Shown piece by piece: positions 1 to 8,132 of a stretch of DNA of 53,848 nt. The notes beneath the pieces were generated by a model. That model had not been told where the DNA came from and ran no database searches. It saw nothing but the letters and a program-made list of their open reading frames with translations. The translations under genes and the position numbers were made by a program. Within the stretch, counting starts at the first letter, position 1, and each line of letters starts with the position of its first letter. Origin of the DNA: Actinomycetaceae bacterium (GTDB lineage: Bacteria > Actinomycetota > Actinomycetes > Actinomycetales > Actinomycetaceae); assembly GCA_030530685.1 (NCBI GenBank), contig JAUMUM010000014.1, positions 1 to 53,848 of the forward strand, written 5' to 3'.

Positions 1-54
1 GAGCGCGCTTCCCTGACACGGAAGAGGTCACTGGTTCGATCCCAGTATCGCCCA
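1..54 (+). tRNA. tRNA-Val (GAC), 5' end outside window
   Basis: Only the 3' two thirds are present. The anticodon arm is TTCC-C-TGACAC-GGAA with anticodon GAC (valine). The T arm is ACTGG / TTCGATC / CCAGT at 30-46, the 3' acceptor strand ATCGCCC is at 47-53 and the discriminator A is at 54. CTA rather than CCA follows, so CCA would be added after transcription. A strong terminator lies 10 bases downstream. The identity is clear from the anticodon loop; the 5' acceptor and D arms cannot be checked. Confidence 0.93.
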
Positions 55-63
55 CTACGTTCG

Positions 64-90
64 AGCCCGGCTTTGGCCGGGCTTAATTTT
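64..90 (+). terminator. Rho-independent terminator of the tRNA-Val unit
   Basis: A perfect 8-bp stem AGCCCGGC / GCCGGGCT closes a TTTG loop and is followed by TAATTTT. It ends transcription of the tRNA and separates it from the minus-strand exporter genes. Confidence 0.85.
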
Positions 91-582
91 GTCCTCGGTA
101 TCAATACTCTGGTCCGATAGGGGACGGATGCGACAAGCTATCGGGGACGTCGTGTGACGGCCTTCAGGTCGATGGTCCAGGGGCGCCGTCGGTGCGGGAT
201 GCTGCCCACGCCCACCCGCGCACTCCATCAATAGCGCGGTCTGGCCTTTCACGTATGACAGCACGGAACAATCCAATGATGTTAGACATCTGGCTGCGGA
301 CGGTTAAGTCTGTTGATCGACGTCTGACTTTAGGGTGGCCAGCGTCGAAACAGATGGCGGTCAGCCAGCCGGACATGACCGGAATCTGCAGGTGGGCGGA
401 ACGTGTCACCCGGACCATCGCCCAGCATGATTCTTTCGGCGGGTCCCGGCGTACACGAGTCGTGCCATGCTCGGCCCGGCGACCACGCAATCCATCTGCG
501 CTTGGCGCGGCCGGTTGATCGGCAGGTGCCCGCCGCGGCCGCGCAGATCTTGCGATGAGGCTCTCGGCGTCCAGCCCGGATC
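91..582. other. Intergenic stretch without recognisable gene
   Basis: Short open frames occur on both strands but their translations are low-complexity and rich in Arg/Pro with no family resemblance. It lies between the tRNA terminator and the 3' end of the exporter operon. I see no terminator-like hairpin with a T run at the exporter end. Confidence 0.6.
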
Positions 583-2319
583 TCATTCTTGGCTCCAGGC
601 CTCCCACAGGCTGGCGTACTCTCCTCCCAGGGCCACGAGCTCGTCGTGGGTGCCAAGTTCGACGACGCGCCCGTCCATGACTACCGCGACCCGATCGGCA
701 TCCTGGGCGGTGTAGAGACGGTGGGCCACCTGTACCACCGTGCGTCCAGCCAGGGCGGTGGACAGAGCCCCTTCCAGAGCCCGTGCGGCATGAGGGTCCA
801 GCAGGGAAGTCGCCTCGTCCAGGATGAGGGTGTGCGGGTCCAGCAGTACGAGGCGGGCCAAGGCAAGCTCCTGGGTTTGCGCGGGGCTCAGCGCCAGGTG
901 ACCCGAGCCGACCATCGTGTCCATCCCTTCGGGCAGCTCGTCCACCCAGCTGGCCGCCCCGATCGCCTCAATGGCGCCGCGGATCGTCGCGTCGTCGGCT
1001 TCGGGGCTGCCCAGGCGGACGTTGTCCGCTATCGAGCCCACGAACACGTGGTGCTCCTGGGTGATCAGGGCGACGTGACGCCGAAGCTCTTCCTCGCTCA
1101 GATCGGTCAGCCGCACCCCGCCCACGGTCACCTCGCCGGAGGAGGGGGGACTGATGCCTGCCAGCATTCGTCCTAGCGTGGACTTGCCCGACCCGGAGGG
1201 GCCAACCACCGCCAGGCGCTCGCCCGGGATTAGGTCCAGGCTGATCCCGTGGAGTACTTCGGTGCCCTTCCGGTAGGAGTAGCGTACGTCGCGCAGGCGA
1301 ATGCGCGTGTCCGAAGGTTGCTCGCCGGTGGGGACACGGTCCTCGGGAACCTCCTCCACCCCGAGGATGCGCGACAGGGAGGCCTGGGCGATTTGGACCT
1401 GGTCGATCCAGAACATGAGCTGTCCCACCGGCCTGCGTAGCTCCAAGGCGTAGAGGCTGACCGTGGTGATGGCCCCCAGGGACGCGTGCCCGTGCGCAGC
1501 CAGAAATCCGCCCCACAGCAAGATGACCACCACCGGTGCGCGCCAGGCGACGTCGAGAACAAGGAACAGGCGCACCCGTAGAGCCGCAGTGTAGCGATCC
1601 AGGGCCCACGCCTCCTTGACCGCGGTAAGGATGGTCGCCTCGCGGCGCGCACCCATACCCAAGGCGTCGACCGTCTCCGCGTGGTCGACGGTCTCGGACA
1701 CCGCCCCGTTCAGGCGTGCGTAAGCTGCCGAGGACGCACGGTAGGCGGGCACGGAGACGGGAAGGTACCAGCTCATCATGGCCCACACCGGAGGGACGAT
1801 GACCAGCAGGCCCAGGGCCAGCAGCGGACCGGAGAAGGCGGCGGCCACCACCGTGAACACGATTGTCACTATGCACACCATGATCTGGGGTACGCCCACG
1901 CGCACCAGGAACTCGATGCGGGAGATGTCGTTGGTGGTGCGTCCCACGAGGTCGCCGGTGCCCGCGTTCTCCACCGTACTCAAGGGCAGGCGTACCACCG
2001 TGCCCATCATGCGCTCGCGCAGATCGGCGAAGACCGATTCGCCCAGGGTGCGGGCGTACATTTGGGCGTAGCGGTTGATCACTGCTCCAATGAGCGCAGT
2101 GATGACAATGACGAGGACCACCCGGTCCACGTAGTCGGCGTCGGCGGTACCGGCAGACACGCGCGAAACCAGGCGGCCAAGTAGCTGGGGGGCCACCAGG
2201 GGTGCCAGGACCGCGAGAATCTGCAAGACCAGCACCATTGCGAAGCGCCAGCGATAGGAAGCCATAATGCCGAAAGTTTTGCGCATTGCGACTCGACCGG
2301 ATGCCACGGGCAGTGCCAT
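583..2319 (-). CDS. ABC exporter half-transporter, catalytic subunit with degenerate signature
   Basis: 578-residue fused membrane/ATPase half-transporter, probably the second half of a heterodimeric lipid, drug or peptide exporter. About six membrane helices fill residues 20-300 and the nucleotide-binding domain follows. Walker A (GPSGSGKS, 373-380), the Q-loop (Q421), Walker B (LILDEATS, about 498-505) and the H-loop (VAHRL) are all intact, but the ABC signature near 477 reads LSPAQ instead of LSGGQ. The start codon shares one base with the stop of the upstream partner (TGATG), with a GAGGAG ribosome-binding site inside the partner's end, so the two are translationally coupled. The substrate cannot be told from sequence. 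Confidence 0.93.
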   Translation of the reverse strand: MALPVASGRVAMRKTFGIMASYRWRFAMVLVLQILAVLAPLVAPQLLGRLVSRVSAGTADADYVDRVVLVIVITALIGAVINRYAQMYARTLGESVFADLRERMMGTVVRLPLSTVENAGTGDLVGRTTNDISRIEFLVRVGVPQIMVCIVTIVFTVVAAAFSGPLLALGLLVIVPPVWAMMSWYLPVSVPAYRASSAAYARLNGAVSETVDHAETVDALGMGARREATILTAVKEAWALDRYTAALRVRLFLVLDVAWRAPVVVILLWGGFLAAHGHASLGAITTVSLYALELRRPVGQLMFWIDQVQIAQASLSRILGVEEVPEDRVPTGEQPSDTRIRLRDVRYSYRKGTEVLHGISLDLIPGERLAVVGPSGSGKSTLGRMLAGISPPSSGEVTVGGVRLTDLSEEELRRHVALITQEHHVFVGSIADNVRLGSPEADDATIRGAIEAIGAASWVDELPEGMDTMVGSGHLALSPAQTQELALARLVLLDPHTLILDEATSLLDPHAARALEGALSTALAGRTVVQVAHRLYTAQDADRVAVVMDGRVVELGTHDELVALGGEYASLWEAWSQE

Positions 2320-4205
2320 CAGCAGCTCATCTCCTCGCCTGTAGCCCGTGCGACGATGGCGCGGTAGTCCATGGCCGCTGCGTGCCCTGCACGCGCCTTG
2401 TCCAACAGGTCACGGTGGGTGGAGCGCAGCCGCTCGGTGCCGTCGCCGGATAGGAGGACTACTTCGTCGCAGACTTCCAGAACCAGCGGAGAGGCGGTGA
2501 CGACGACGGTCGTGCGGCCCCGGCGAGCCGCGGCCACGCGGTGGGCCACGCGGGACTCTGTGTGGGAGTCGAGGGCGGAGGTCGGCTCGATGAGCACCAG
2601 TGTGGGCGCCTCCGTCAGCAGGGCTCGGGCCAGGGCGACGCGCTGGCGCTGGCCGCCCGACAGGGACCGGCCCTTCTCCGTGATCATCCCAGCCAGGCCC
2701 TTCTCCAGGGAGGTGAGCACATCGGCGGCGTCGGCGACCTCAATGGCCGCCTCCAGGCGCTCGTCCCCGTCGAGGTGGCGGGGGTGAGGGCGTACCTGCT
2801 GGTCGACGTCGGCCACGCCTTCGCGACGTGCCTCGGCCTGCGTGAGAGTGCGCACGTCCACGGGCTGGGGCAGGGGGCCGCCGCGTACGTCCAGGGCTTC
2901 GCGCAGAGTGCCGGTGAACAGTTGAGCCGTGGCACCGGAGACGACGATGCTGGCACGCACATCCTCTAGGGGCATGTCCGTCAGGGCGCGCCCAGCCAGG
3001 GTCACGGCCGGCCCGGCGTCGGTGAAACGGCCCAGACGGGTGGCTAGCTCGGCCGAGACCGCGGGATCCGAGGCCACCAGCGCCGTCATGCGTCCCTGAG
3101 CAATCCGCAGGCCGCTGGCGGTGTCCACCACGTCGCCGCCGACCTGACCGCCTCGCGATGGATCGAGGTCGAGTCGCTCGGCAAGCGACCCGGCAGACGG
3201 GGTGACGTTCAGCAGGCGGGCCAGGCGGCGGGCACCAACCAACGCACGGGTAAAATTCTGCACGGCGTAGGAGAAGACCGTCAGCGGCCAGGCCAGGTAG
3301 GCGGTGTAGCCGTAGAATGTCACCAATTCGCCCGCTGTGATGGTGCCCGAGACGGCCATGCGCGCCGCAACCCAGACCACCATCGCTACGAAGAGGCCCG
3401 GTAGGAGCACCTGAAGGGTCATGAGGAGCGACTGGGGCCGGGCGACGTCCACGCCGCGGCGGCGCAACTCCTGGGAAGCGTCCCGATAGCGGCGGGCGAA
3501 GACGTCCTCCCCGCCGATCCCTCGCAGGATGCGCAGGCCTGCCACCGTGTCCGTGGTGACAGTGGTGACCTCGGCCTGGGCTTCGCGCTGGATGGCTTGC
3601 CGGCGCTGGAGCGGCCTAATGACCAGAGTGACGATTCCCGCGACCAGGGGCATGCCGGTGATGACGATTATTCCAAGGGGCACGGAGGTACGGAGCATGA
3701 GGACGGCGACGACGACAAAGCTCAGGCTCGCACCGGTCAGCTGAGGCAGGGAGTTGACGAACTGCCCCAGATACTGGGCATCCGAGGCGACGATGGAGGC
3801 TACCTCCCCGGTGGAGACCTGGCGGGATAGGGAGCGCCCAGTGATGGAGACCTGTCGACCCACCAGTCGGTCGACGTCGAAGGTGGTGCGCATGGCCGCG
3901 ATGACACTGAAATACGATATCCCGGTATCCCCAATGGCATAGACGACGAAGAGCGCCAGGAGAAGGAGGCCAATGCCCCAGATCTGGGCATTGAGCCCGT
4001 TCTCTATGCCGGCATCCAAGGCCGCCCCCAGAAAGGCCGGCACGATGGCCTGGATGATATTGGCGATCGCGGCAGCAAGGGTGGCGACGGCAATTGGCGC
4101 CGCCGCGCGGCGAAGGATCCAGAACATGAGGGTGCCTGTCCCGGTCGCGGGAGGCTGGGGCAGGGGCGCGTCAGGTGCTGGGAGGATGGAAGACGAGATT
4201 GTCAT
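2319..4205 (-). CDS. ABC exporter half-transporter with inactivated ATP-binding motifs
   Basis: 628-residue partner of the following half-transporter. It has six likely membrane helices (about 30-325) and a nucleotide-binding domain that keeps a perfect signature (LSGGQRQR, 515-522). The P-loop position (about 373-384, TALVASDPAVSA) lacks the glycines and the GKS/T, the Walker B aspartate is replaced by Ile539 next to a retained Glu540, and the H-loop His is replaced by Ala (VTASPL). In the heterodimer, its LSGGQ would complete the ATP site of the partner while the other site is dead. First gene of the pair. No clear ribosome-binding site precedes the chosen ATG, so the start is less certain than the function. 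Confidence 0.9.
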   Translation of the reverse strand: MTISSSILPAPDAPLPQPPATGTGTLMFWILRRAAAPIAVATLAAAIANIIQAIVPAFLGAALDAGIENGLNAQIWGIGLLLLALFVVYAIGDTGISYFSVIAAMRTTFDVDRLVGRQVSITGRSLSRQVSTGEVASIVASDAQYLGQFVNSLPQLTGASLSFVVVAVLMLRTSVPLGIIVITGMPLVAGIVTLVIRPLQRRQAIQREAQAEVTTVTTDTVAGLRILRGIGGEDVFARRYRDASQELRRRGVDVARPQSLLMTLQVLLPGLFVAMVVWVAARMAVSGTITAGELVTFYGYTAYLAWPLTVFSYAVQNFTRALVGARRLARLLNVTPSAGSLAERLDLDPSRGGQVGGDVVDTASGLRIAQGRMTALVASDPAVSAELATRLGRFTDAGPAVTLAGRALTDMPLEDVRASIVVSGATAQLFTGTLREALDVRGGPLPQPVDVRTLTQAEARREGVADVDQQVRPHPRHLDGDERLEAAIEVADAADVLTSLEKGLAGMITEKGRSLSGGQRQRVALARALLTEAPTLVLIEPTSALDSHTESRVAHRVAAARRGRTTVVVTASPLVLEVCDEVVLLSGDGTERLRSTHRDLLDKARAGHAAAMDYRAIVARATGEEMSC

Positions 4206-4676
4206 TTGGCATGGAAGGTTACCGGAATGCGACGCGTCATGTCATGCGTGTCTCTGTGATGTGCGGTGATGTGCGGCGCTGCCCGGTGAAGAGCAAGGGC
4301 CGGCTCTCATAGAGGCACTCGCTGCGCACCGAACAGTATGGTGATCTACCGGAAGCACACCGGTGAGAACGAACGTCCGAAACGAATCAGGACACCACTC
4401 GAACACCGTATGGAACTTTGAGTCTCATTGGTCTTGCCAGTTTGCGGCTTAAGGGCCGGGATTGTGTGTCGGGTTCGCGTCCTGGTGTCGGCTGGTGGCT
4501 CGGATTGTCTTGGGAGCGCAGAAAGGCAACGATGGGACGGAAGGAGTATGAGGTCGGAAGCCTAACGGCAGGTGTCGTCGGACCCAAAGATGCGGTTGCA
4601 TTTCGATGCGCAAGTTGCCTTCGTTGGGCAATAGTGCATGGCGGGTCCAATCACAATGTCACCGATGGCCCTGATC
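4206..4676. other. Intergenic region between exporter and CRISPR locus
   Basis: Nothing recognisable. A plus-strand open frame at 4418-4717 (99 codons) has no family resemblance, and its 3' end runs into the tracrRNA promoter and anti-repeat, so I do not call it a gene. This stretch must contain the minus-strand promoter of the exporter pair; I could not place it. Confidence 0.55.
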
Positions 4677-4705
4677 TTGTAAAGAAGGCGGGAGTGGCCT
4701 ACTCT
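4677..4705 (+). promoter_or_regulatory. Predicted tracrRNA promoter
   Basis: A -35-like TTGTAA (4677-4682), a 17-base spacer and a -10-like TACTCT (4700-4705) predict a start near 4711-4713. That is exactly where similarity to the CRISPR repeat begins. The boxes are only moderate matches to consensus, but their position relative to the anti-repeat supports the assignment. Confidence 0.5.
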
Positions 4706-4710
4706 AAACT

Positions 4711-4812
4711 TGATTGATTCCCAGTAAGCTCCGCCTAGTTCGCGGAGTTGAATGCTCCACCGGTTCGCCGGTCTGACTGCCCGACTTCTTCGGAGGTCGG
4801 GCAGATTCTTTT
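4711..4812 (+). ncRNA. tracrRNA of the type II-C CRISPR-Cas9 system
   Basis: It pairs with the crRNA repeat and is recruited by Cas9. The anti-repeat core GATTGATTCCCAG (4712-4724) is identical to 13 bases of the plus-strand repeat sequence, so it is complementary to the minus-strand crRNA repeat, with one further possible G-U pair at 4725. Three stem-loops follow: AGCTCCGC / GCGGAGTT (4727-4749), ACCGG-TTCG-CCGGT (4759-4772), and a 12-bp stem capped by a UUCG tetraloop (4777-4804). The last is followed by ATTCTTTT, making a strong intrinsic terminator. Position just upstream of cas9 on the same strand is common in type II loci. Total length is about 100 nt. Confidence 0.88.
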
Positions 4813-4863
4813 CATGTTCTGATACTTGCTACGAATACATACGTATTGTGATATGAACTACGC

Positions 4864-6729
4864 ATGATAGCGAAGCGTGTTCGGGTTGGCATTGATGTCG
4901 GCTCTTTCTCGGTAGGAATGACAACTATAGAGGTTGATGAGAACGGCAGTCCGCTAAGGATTCTTTCTGCGGTCTCGCATATCCACGATTCGGGACTTGA
5001 TAAAGATGGCAAGAAGCAAGCGAAAACGCGGCGTGAGGTTTCTGGTGTGGCTCGGCGGGCGCGTAGATTGGTTCGCGAACGTCGGCGGCGATTGCAGAAC
5101 CTGGACGAGGCGCTCGTCGAGATGGGCTATCCCATAGCAGACCTCGAAGGCCAAGCGGATCCATATCTGGTTTGGCGTATTCGCGCTCAGTTGGTCGAAG
5201 AGCGTCTACCTGAAGATAGTATGCGGTATGCGGTGTCGATGGCCTTGAGGCACATTGCTCGCCATCGTGGATGGCGTAACCCGTACTCAAAGGTTGATAG
5301 CCTCCTGACTCCAGCTCCCGAATCCGAGTTCATGAACGCGATGCGTGATCGTATTCTCAGGGAGACAGGCGTTGTGTTGGATGCTGATGTCACTCCAGGC
5401 CAAGCTATGCAACAGGCGGCGCTGACTTCAGATCTGACGATGCGTGGCCCGGAGGGTCTTCTTGGCAAGCTTCACCAGAGCGATAATGCGAATGAGATTC
5501 GTCGGATCTGTGAGATGCAGGGCATTGAAGACGAAGAATGCAGGAAGTTTATCCGTGCGGTATTCGCCGCAAAGTCTCCAAGAGGATCGGCAGTCAGCCG
5601 GGTAGGTCCAGACCCTCTGCCCGGGCAGGAGAAGTACCGGCGAGCTCCGAAGTGTGATCCGGAGTTTCAGCGTTATCGCGTGATCTCAACCGTGGCGAAT
5701 CTTCGTATTCATGATGGCGGTGTTCTGCGTCGGTTGACAGACGAGGAACGCCAAGAAGCTGTTGACCACCTACTCACTGCCACGAGTGAAGACATAGGTT
5801 GGGTCGATGTTGCGGAGAAGCTCGGTATCCCCAGGCAGGATCTTCACGGAACGGCAGCACTCGCTGCTGATGGTGAACGGGCGGCGGCCCGGCCTCCTGT
5901 GGACGCTACGGATCGGGTAATGCGTAAGTGCGGTATCAAGCGTCTGACGTTGTGGTGGAGAGAAGCTGACCTAGAGCGCCGTAGTGCCATGGTGAGCTAT
6001 CTGTACGAAGGTGTCGATGACTCTGAGTGTGCGGAGTTTCTGTCGTCGCTGTCTGAAGAAGAGCAAGGGAAACTCGACTCACTTCACTTGCCTGCTGGAA
6101 GGGCCGCCTACTCAAGGGAATCCTTGGTACTTCTTAATGAGCGGATGCTAACTACCGCCGACGATCTTCACGAGGCGCGCAAGCATGTGTTTGGCGTCGA
6201 TGACTCGTGGAAGCCACCCAGAGAGCCAATCGGGGCGCCAGTTGGAAATCCTTCCGTTGATCGAACGCTCAAGATGGTGGCCAGGTACTTAAACGCGGTG
6301 AAAAACGTGTATGGCGATCCTGGTGTTATTCATATCGAACACGTCCGCGATGGTTTCGTCAGTGAGAAGCAGGCTCGCGAGATCGAACGCCAGAACAATC
6401 GGCGTTTTGAACAGAATCAGCGGACGGTCGCTGAGATCCAAGAGTCGCTTGGTGTTCGTGGGGAGGTACGTCGCAGCGACGTAATGCGGTACGAAGCGAT
6501 CATGATTCAAGGCGGAGTCTGTGTCTACTGTGGAAGCAGCATTGTCTATGAAACGGCGCAGTTAGATCACATCGTGCCGCAAGCAGGTGTTGGTTCCAAC
6601 AATCGGCGCGAGAACCTTGTTGCGGTATGTGAGCAATGTAATCGTTCAAAGTCCAACAAGGTCTTCTCGTTGTGGGCGGCATCATGCGGTCTTGAGGGGT
6701 TAGTCTTGAGAAGGCGCTTGACCGTGTGA
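4864..6729 (+). CDS. cas9: Cas9 N-terminal part (RuvC-I, bridge helix, REC, RuvC-II, HNH), truncated by frameshift
   Basis: RNA-guided DNA endonuclease, type II-C, closely resembling Actinomyces naeslundii Cas9 throughout. RuvC-I carries Asp11 in VGIDVGSFSVG, followed by an Arg-rich bridge helix (about 45-80) and the REC lobe. RuvC-II has Glu492 in HIEHVRDG. A complete HNH domain follows with Cys pairs (CVYC, CEQC), His569 in LDHIVPQ and Asn593. The frame ends 21 codons after the last HNH cysteine, where relatives continue into RuvC-III. The missing continuation (VSLEKALDR) is present in the -1 frame from 6699, consistent with loss of one G from the GGGG run at 6696-6699. No clear ribosome-binding site precedes the ATG; a -10-like TATGAA six bases upstream would allow a leaderless message. 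GC content is lower than in the flanking genes. Confidence 0.93.
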   Translation: MIAKRVRVGIDVGSFSVGMTTIEVDENGSPLRILSAVSHIHDSGLDKDGKKQAKTRREVSGVARRARRLVRERRRRLQNLDEALVEMGYPIADLEGQADPYLVWRIRAQLVEERLPEDSMRYAVSMALRHIARHRGWRNPYSKVDSLLTPAPESEFMNAMRDRILRETGVVLDADVTPGQAMQQAALTSDLTMRGPEGLLGKLHQSDNANEIRRICEMQGIEDEECRKFIRAVFAAKSPRGSAVSRVGPDPLPGQEKYRRAPKCDPEFQRYRVISTVANLRIHDGGVLRRLTDEERQEAVDHLLTATSEDIGWVDVAEKLGIPRQDLHGTAALAADGERAAARPPVDATDRVMRKCGIKRLTLWWREADLERRSAMVSYLYEGVDDSECAEFLSSLSEEEQGKLDSLHLPAGRAAYSRESLVLLNERMLTTADDLHEARKHVFGVDDSWKPPREPIGAPVGNPSVDRTLKMVARYLNAVKNVYGDPGVIHIEHVRDGFVSEKQAREIERQNNRRFEQNQRTVAEIQESLGVRGEVRRSDVMRYEAIMIQGGVCVYCGSSIVYETAQLDHIVPQAGVGSNNRRENLVAVCEQCNRSKSNKVFSLWAASCGLEGLVLRRRLTV

Positions 6730-8123
6730 AGGCTTGGCGCAACCGACCGGATGGCATGCGAAGTGGTCAGTTGAACCTGCTAAAGCGAAATGTCGGTGCT
6801 CGTCTGCGGCGAACGCAGGAAGACCCAGAGCTGGATTCGCGCAGTATGGAGTCTGTTGCGTGGATGGCGAACGAGCTTCATCTTCGGATTGAAGCGGCCT
6901 TCCCAGAGGCGGACATCAAGGTTTACAGGGGGTCTGTAACGGCAGGCGCACGGCGGGCTGCGGGAATTGATTCGCGCGTCAACTTGCTGGGAGAAAAAGG
7001 AAAGAAGGATCGTCTTGACCGCAGGCATCATGCGGTTGATGCAGCGATTGTCGCTCTCATGGAACCGGGGATCGCCAAGACCATTGCTGAGCGTTCGAAT
7101 CTGCGACAAGCGCAGTTCTTATCTGGCGAGGAACAGACCTGGCGAAACTACAAGGGTGCGACGCCGGGGGCTCGGGAGAGTTTCGAGCGTTGGTCTGAAA
7201 GAATGCTCCGGCTATCCGAGTTGCTCAACGAGGCCATTGCATCGGACAAGATCCACGTGACTGAGAACGTGAGACTGCGTTTGGGCGACGGAAGCGCCCA
7301 CGACGATACTGTGCGTCCGCTAGCTAAAGTTCGGCTAGGCGATGGTTTATCAGTGTCACAGACTGACCGCGCCTCGTCTCCTGCATTGTGGTGCGCAATA
7401 ACACGGGAGCCTGACTTTGATCCAAGCACTGGTTTGCCTCAGTCGGAGAACAGGGAGATCCGAGTTCATGGACGTCGTGTCAGTGCGGATGACTCGGTGG
7501 CTTTGTTTGCAAAGAAAGCGAAGGATCCAGACGAGAAACCCTTTGCGGCTATCGCTGTACGCGATGGATTCGCAGAGATTGGCTCGACGATTCATCACGC
7601 TCGGATATACCGGATCGAAGATAAGAAGCCGAAGTATGCGATGCTTCGTGTTTTCACTTGTGATCTGCTTCGGCATCGTCATGAGGACCTATTCAGTGCA
7701 CCGATACCGCCGCAATCGATCAGCATGCGTTGTGCGGAGCCGAAGTTGCGGCAGGCGATTGCTGAGGGCCGTGCGACATATCTTGGCTGGCTTGTGACGG
7801 GAGACGAGTTAGAGATTCCGATGGAGTCATTCACGGACGGACAAATAGGCCAGTTTCGCAGGGAGTTTCCATCGATTGCGTGCTGGCGACTTCACGGCTT
7901 CTTCAGTGAGAGCAAGCTTCGTCTAAGGCCAGCCTACCTTTCGGCTGAGGGTCTTTCTGACACGATGACTCCAGAGGTGAAGAAAACTTTAACCATTCCT
8001 GGCTGGGTTACCGCTGTCAATCGCATTGCGGCGGTACATCCACGGGTTGTTAGACGAGATGTACTCGGGCGTCCACGTTTGAGCAATCGATTTGGGCTGC
8101 CGAGGTCATGGACAGTTGAATGA
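6726..8123 (+). CDS. cas9: Cas9 C-terminal part (RuvC-III and PAM-interacting domain), separated by frameshift
   Basis: 465 codons from the GTG at 6726, whose GTGA overlaps the stop of the N-terminal frame. Residues 35-110 form RuvC-III (ESVAWMANEL, then DRRHHAVDA with His101/His102 and Asp105). The remainder matches the C-terminal PAM-interacting region of Actinomyces and Corynebacterium Cas9, ending normally in a WTVE-like tail. A GAGAAGG sequence 11 bases upstream could act as a ribosome-binding site, so translational coupling might yield a second polypeptide. With one G restored in the upstream run the joined protein would be about 1086 residues, near the 1101 I recall for A. naeslundii Cas9. 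It may be a broken gene, a sequencing error or a functional split protein; the sequence alone cannot decide. Confidence 0.9.
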   Translation: MKAWRNRPDGMRSGQLNLLKRNVGARLRRTQEDPELDSRSMESVAWMANELHLRIEAAFPEADIKVYRGSVTAGARRAAGIDSRVNLLGEKGKKDRLDRRHHAVDAAIVALMEPGIAKTIAERSNLRQAQFLSGEEQTWRNYKGATPGARESFERWSERMLRLSELLNEAIASDKIHVTENVRLRLGDGSAHDDTVRPLAKVRLGDGLSVSQTDRASSPALWCAITREPDFDPSTGLPQSENREIRVHGRRVSADDSVALFAKKAKDPDEKPFAAIAVRDGFAEIGSTIHHARIYRIEDKKPKYAMLRVFTCDLLRHRHEDLFSAPIPPQSISMRCAEPKLRQAIAEGRATYLGWLVTGDELEIPMESFTDGQIGQFRREFPSIACWRLHGFFSESKLRLRPAYLSAEGLSDTMTPEVKKTLTIPGWVTAVNRIAAVHPRVVRRDVLGRPRLSNRFGLPRSWTVE

Positions 8124-8132
8124 GTTTCGGAG

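Noticed and set aside
4418-4717. 99-codon plus-strand open frame before the tracrRNA
   Set aside because: No family features, and it runs through the tracrRNA promoter and into the anti-repeat.
6696-6702. Programmed -1 ribosomal frameshifting to join the two Cas9 frames
   Set aside because: There is no canonical X-XXY-YYZ slippery heptamer (the site is G-GGG-TTA) and I see no clear downstream pseudoknot; P-site slippage on GGG remains only a weak possibility.
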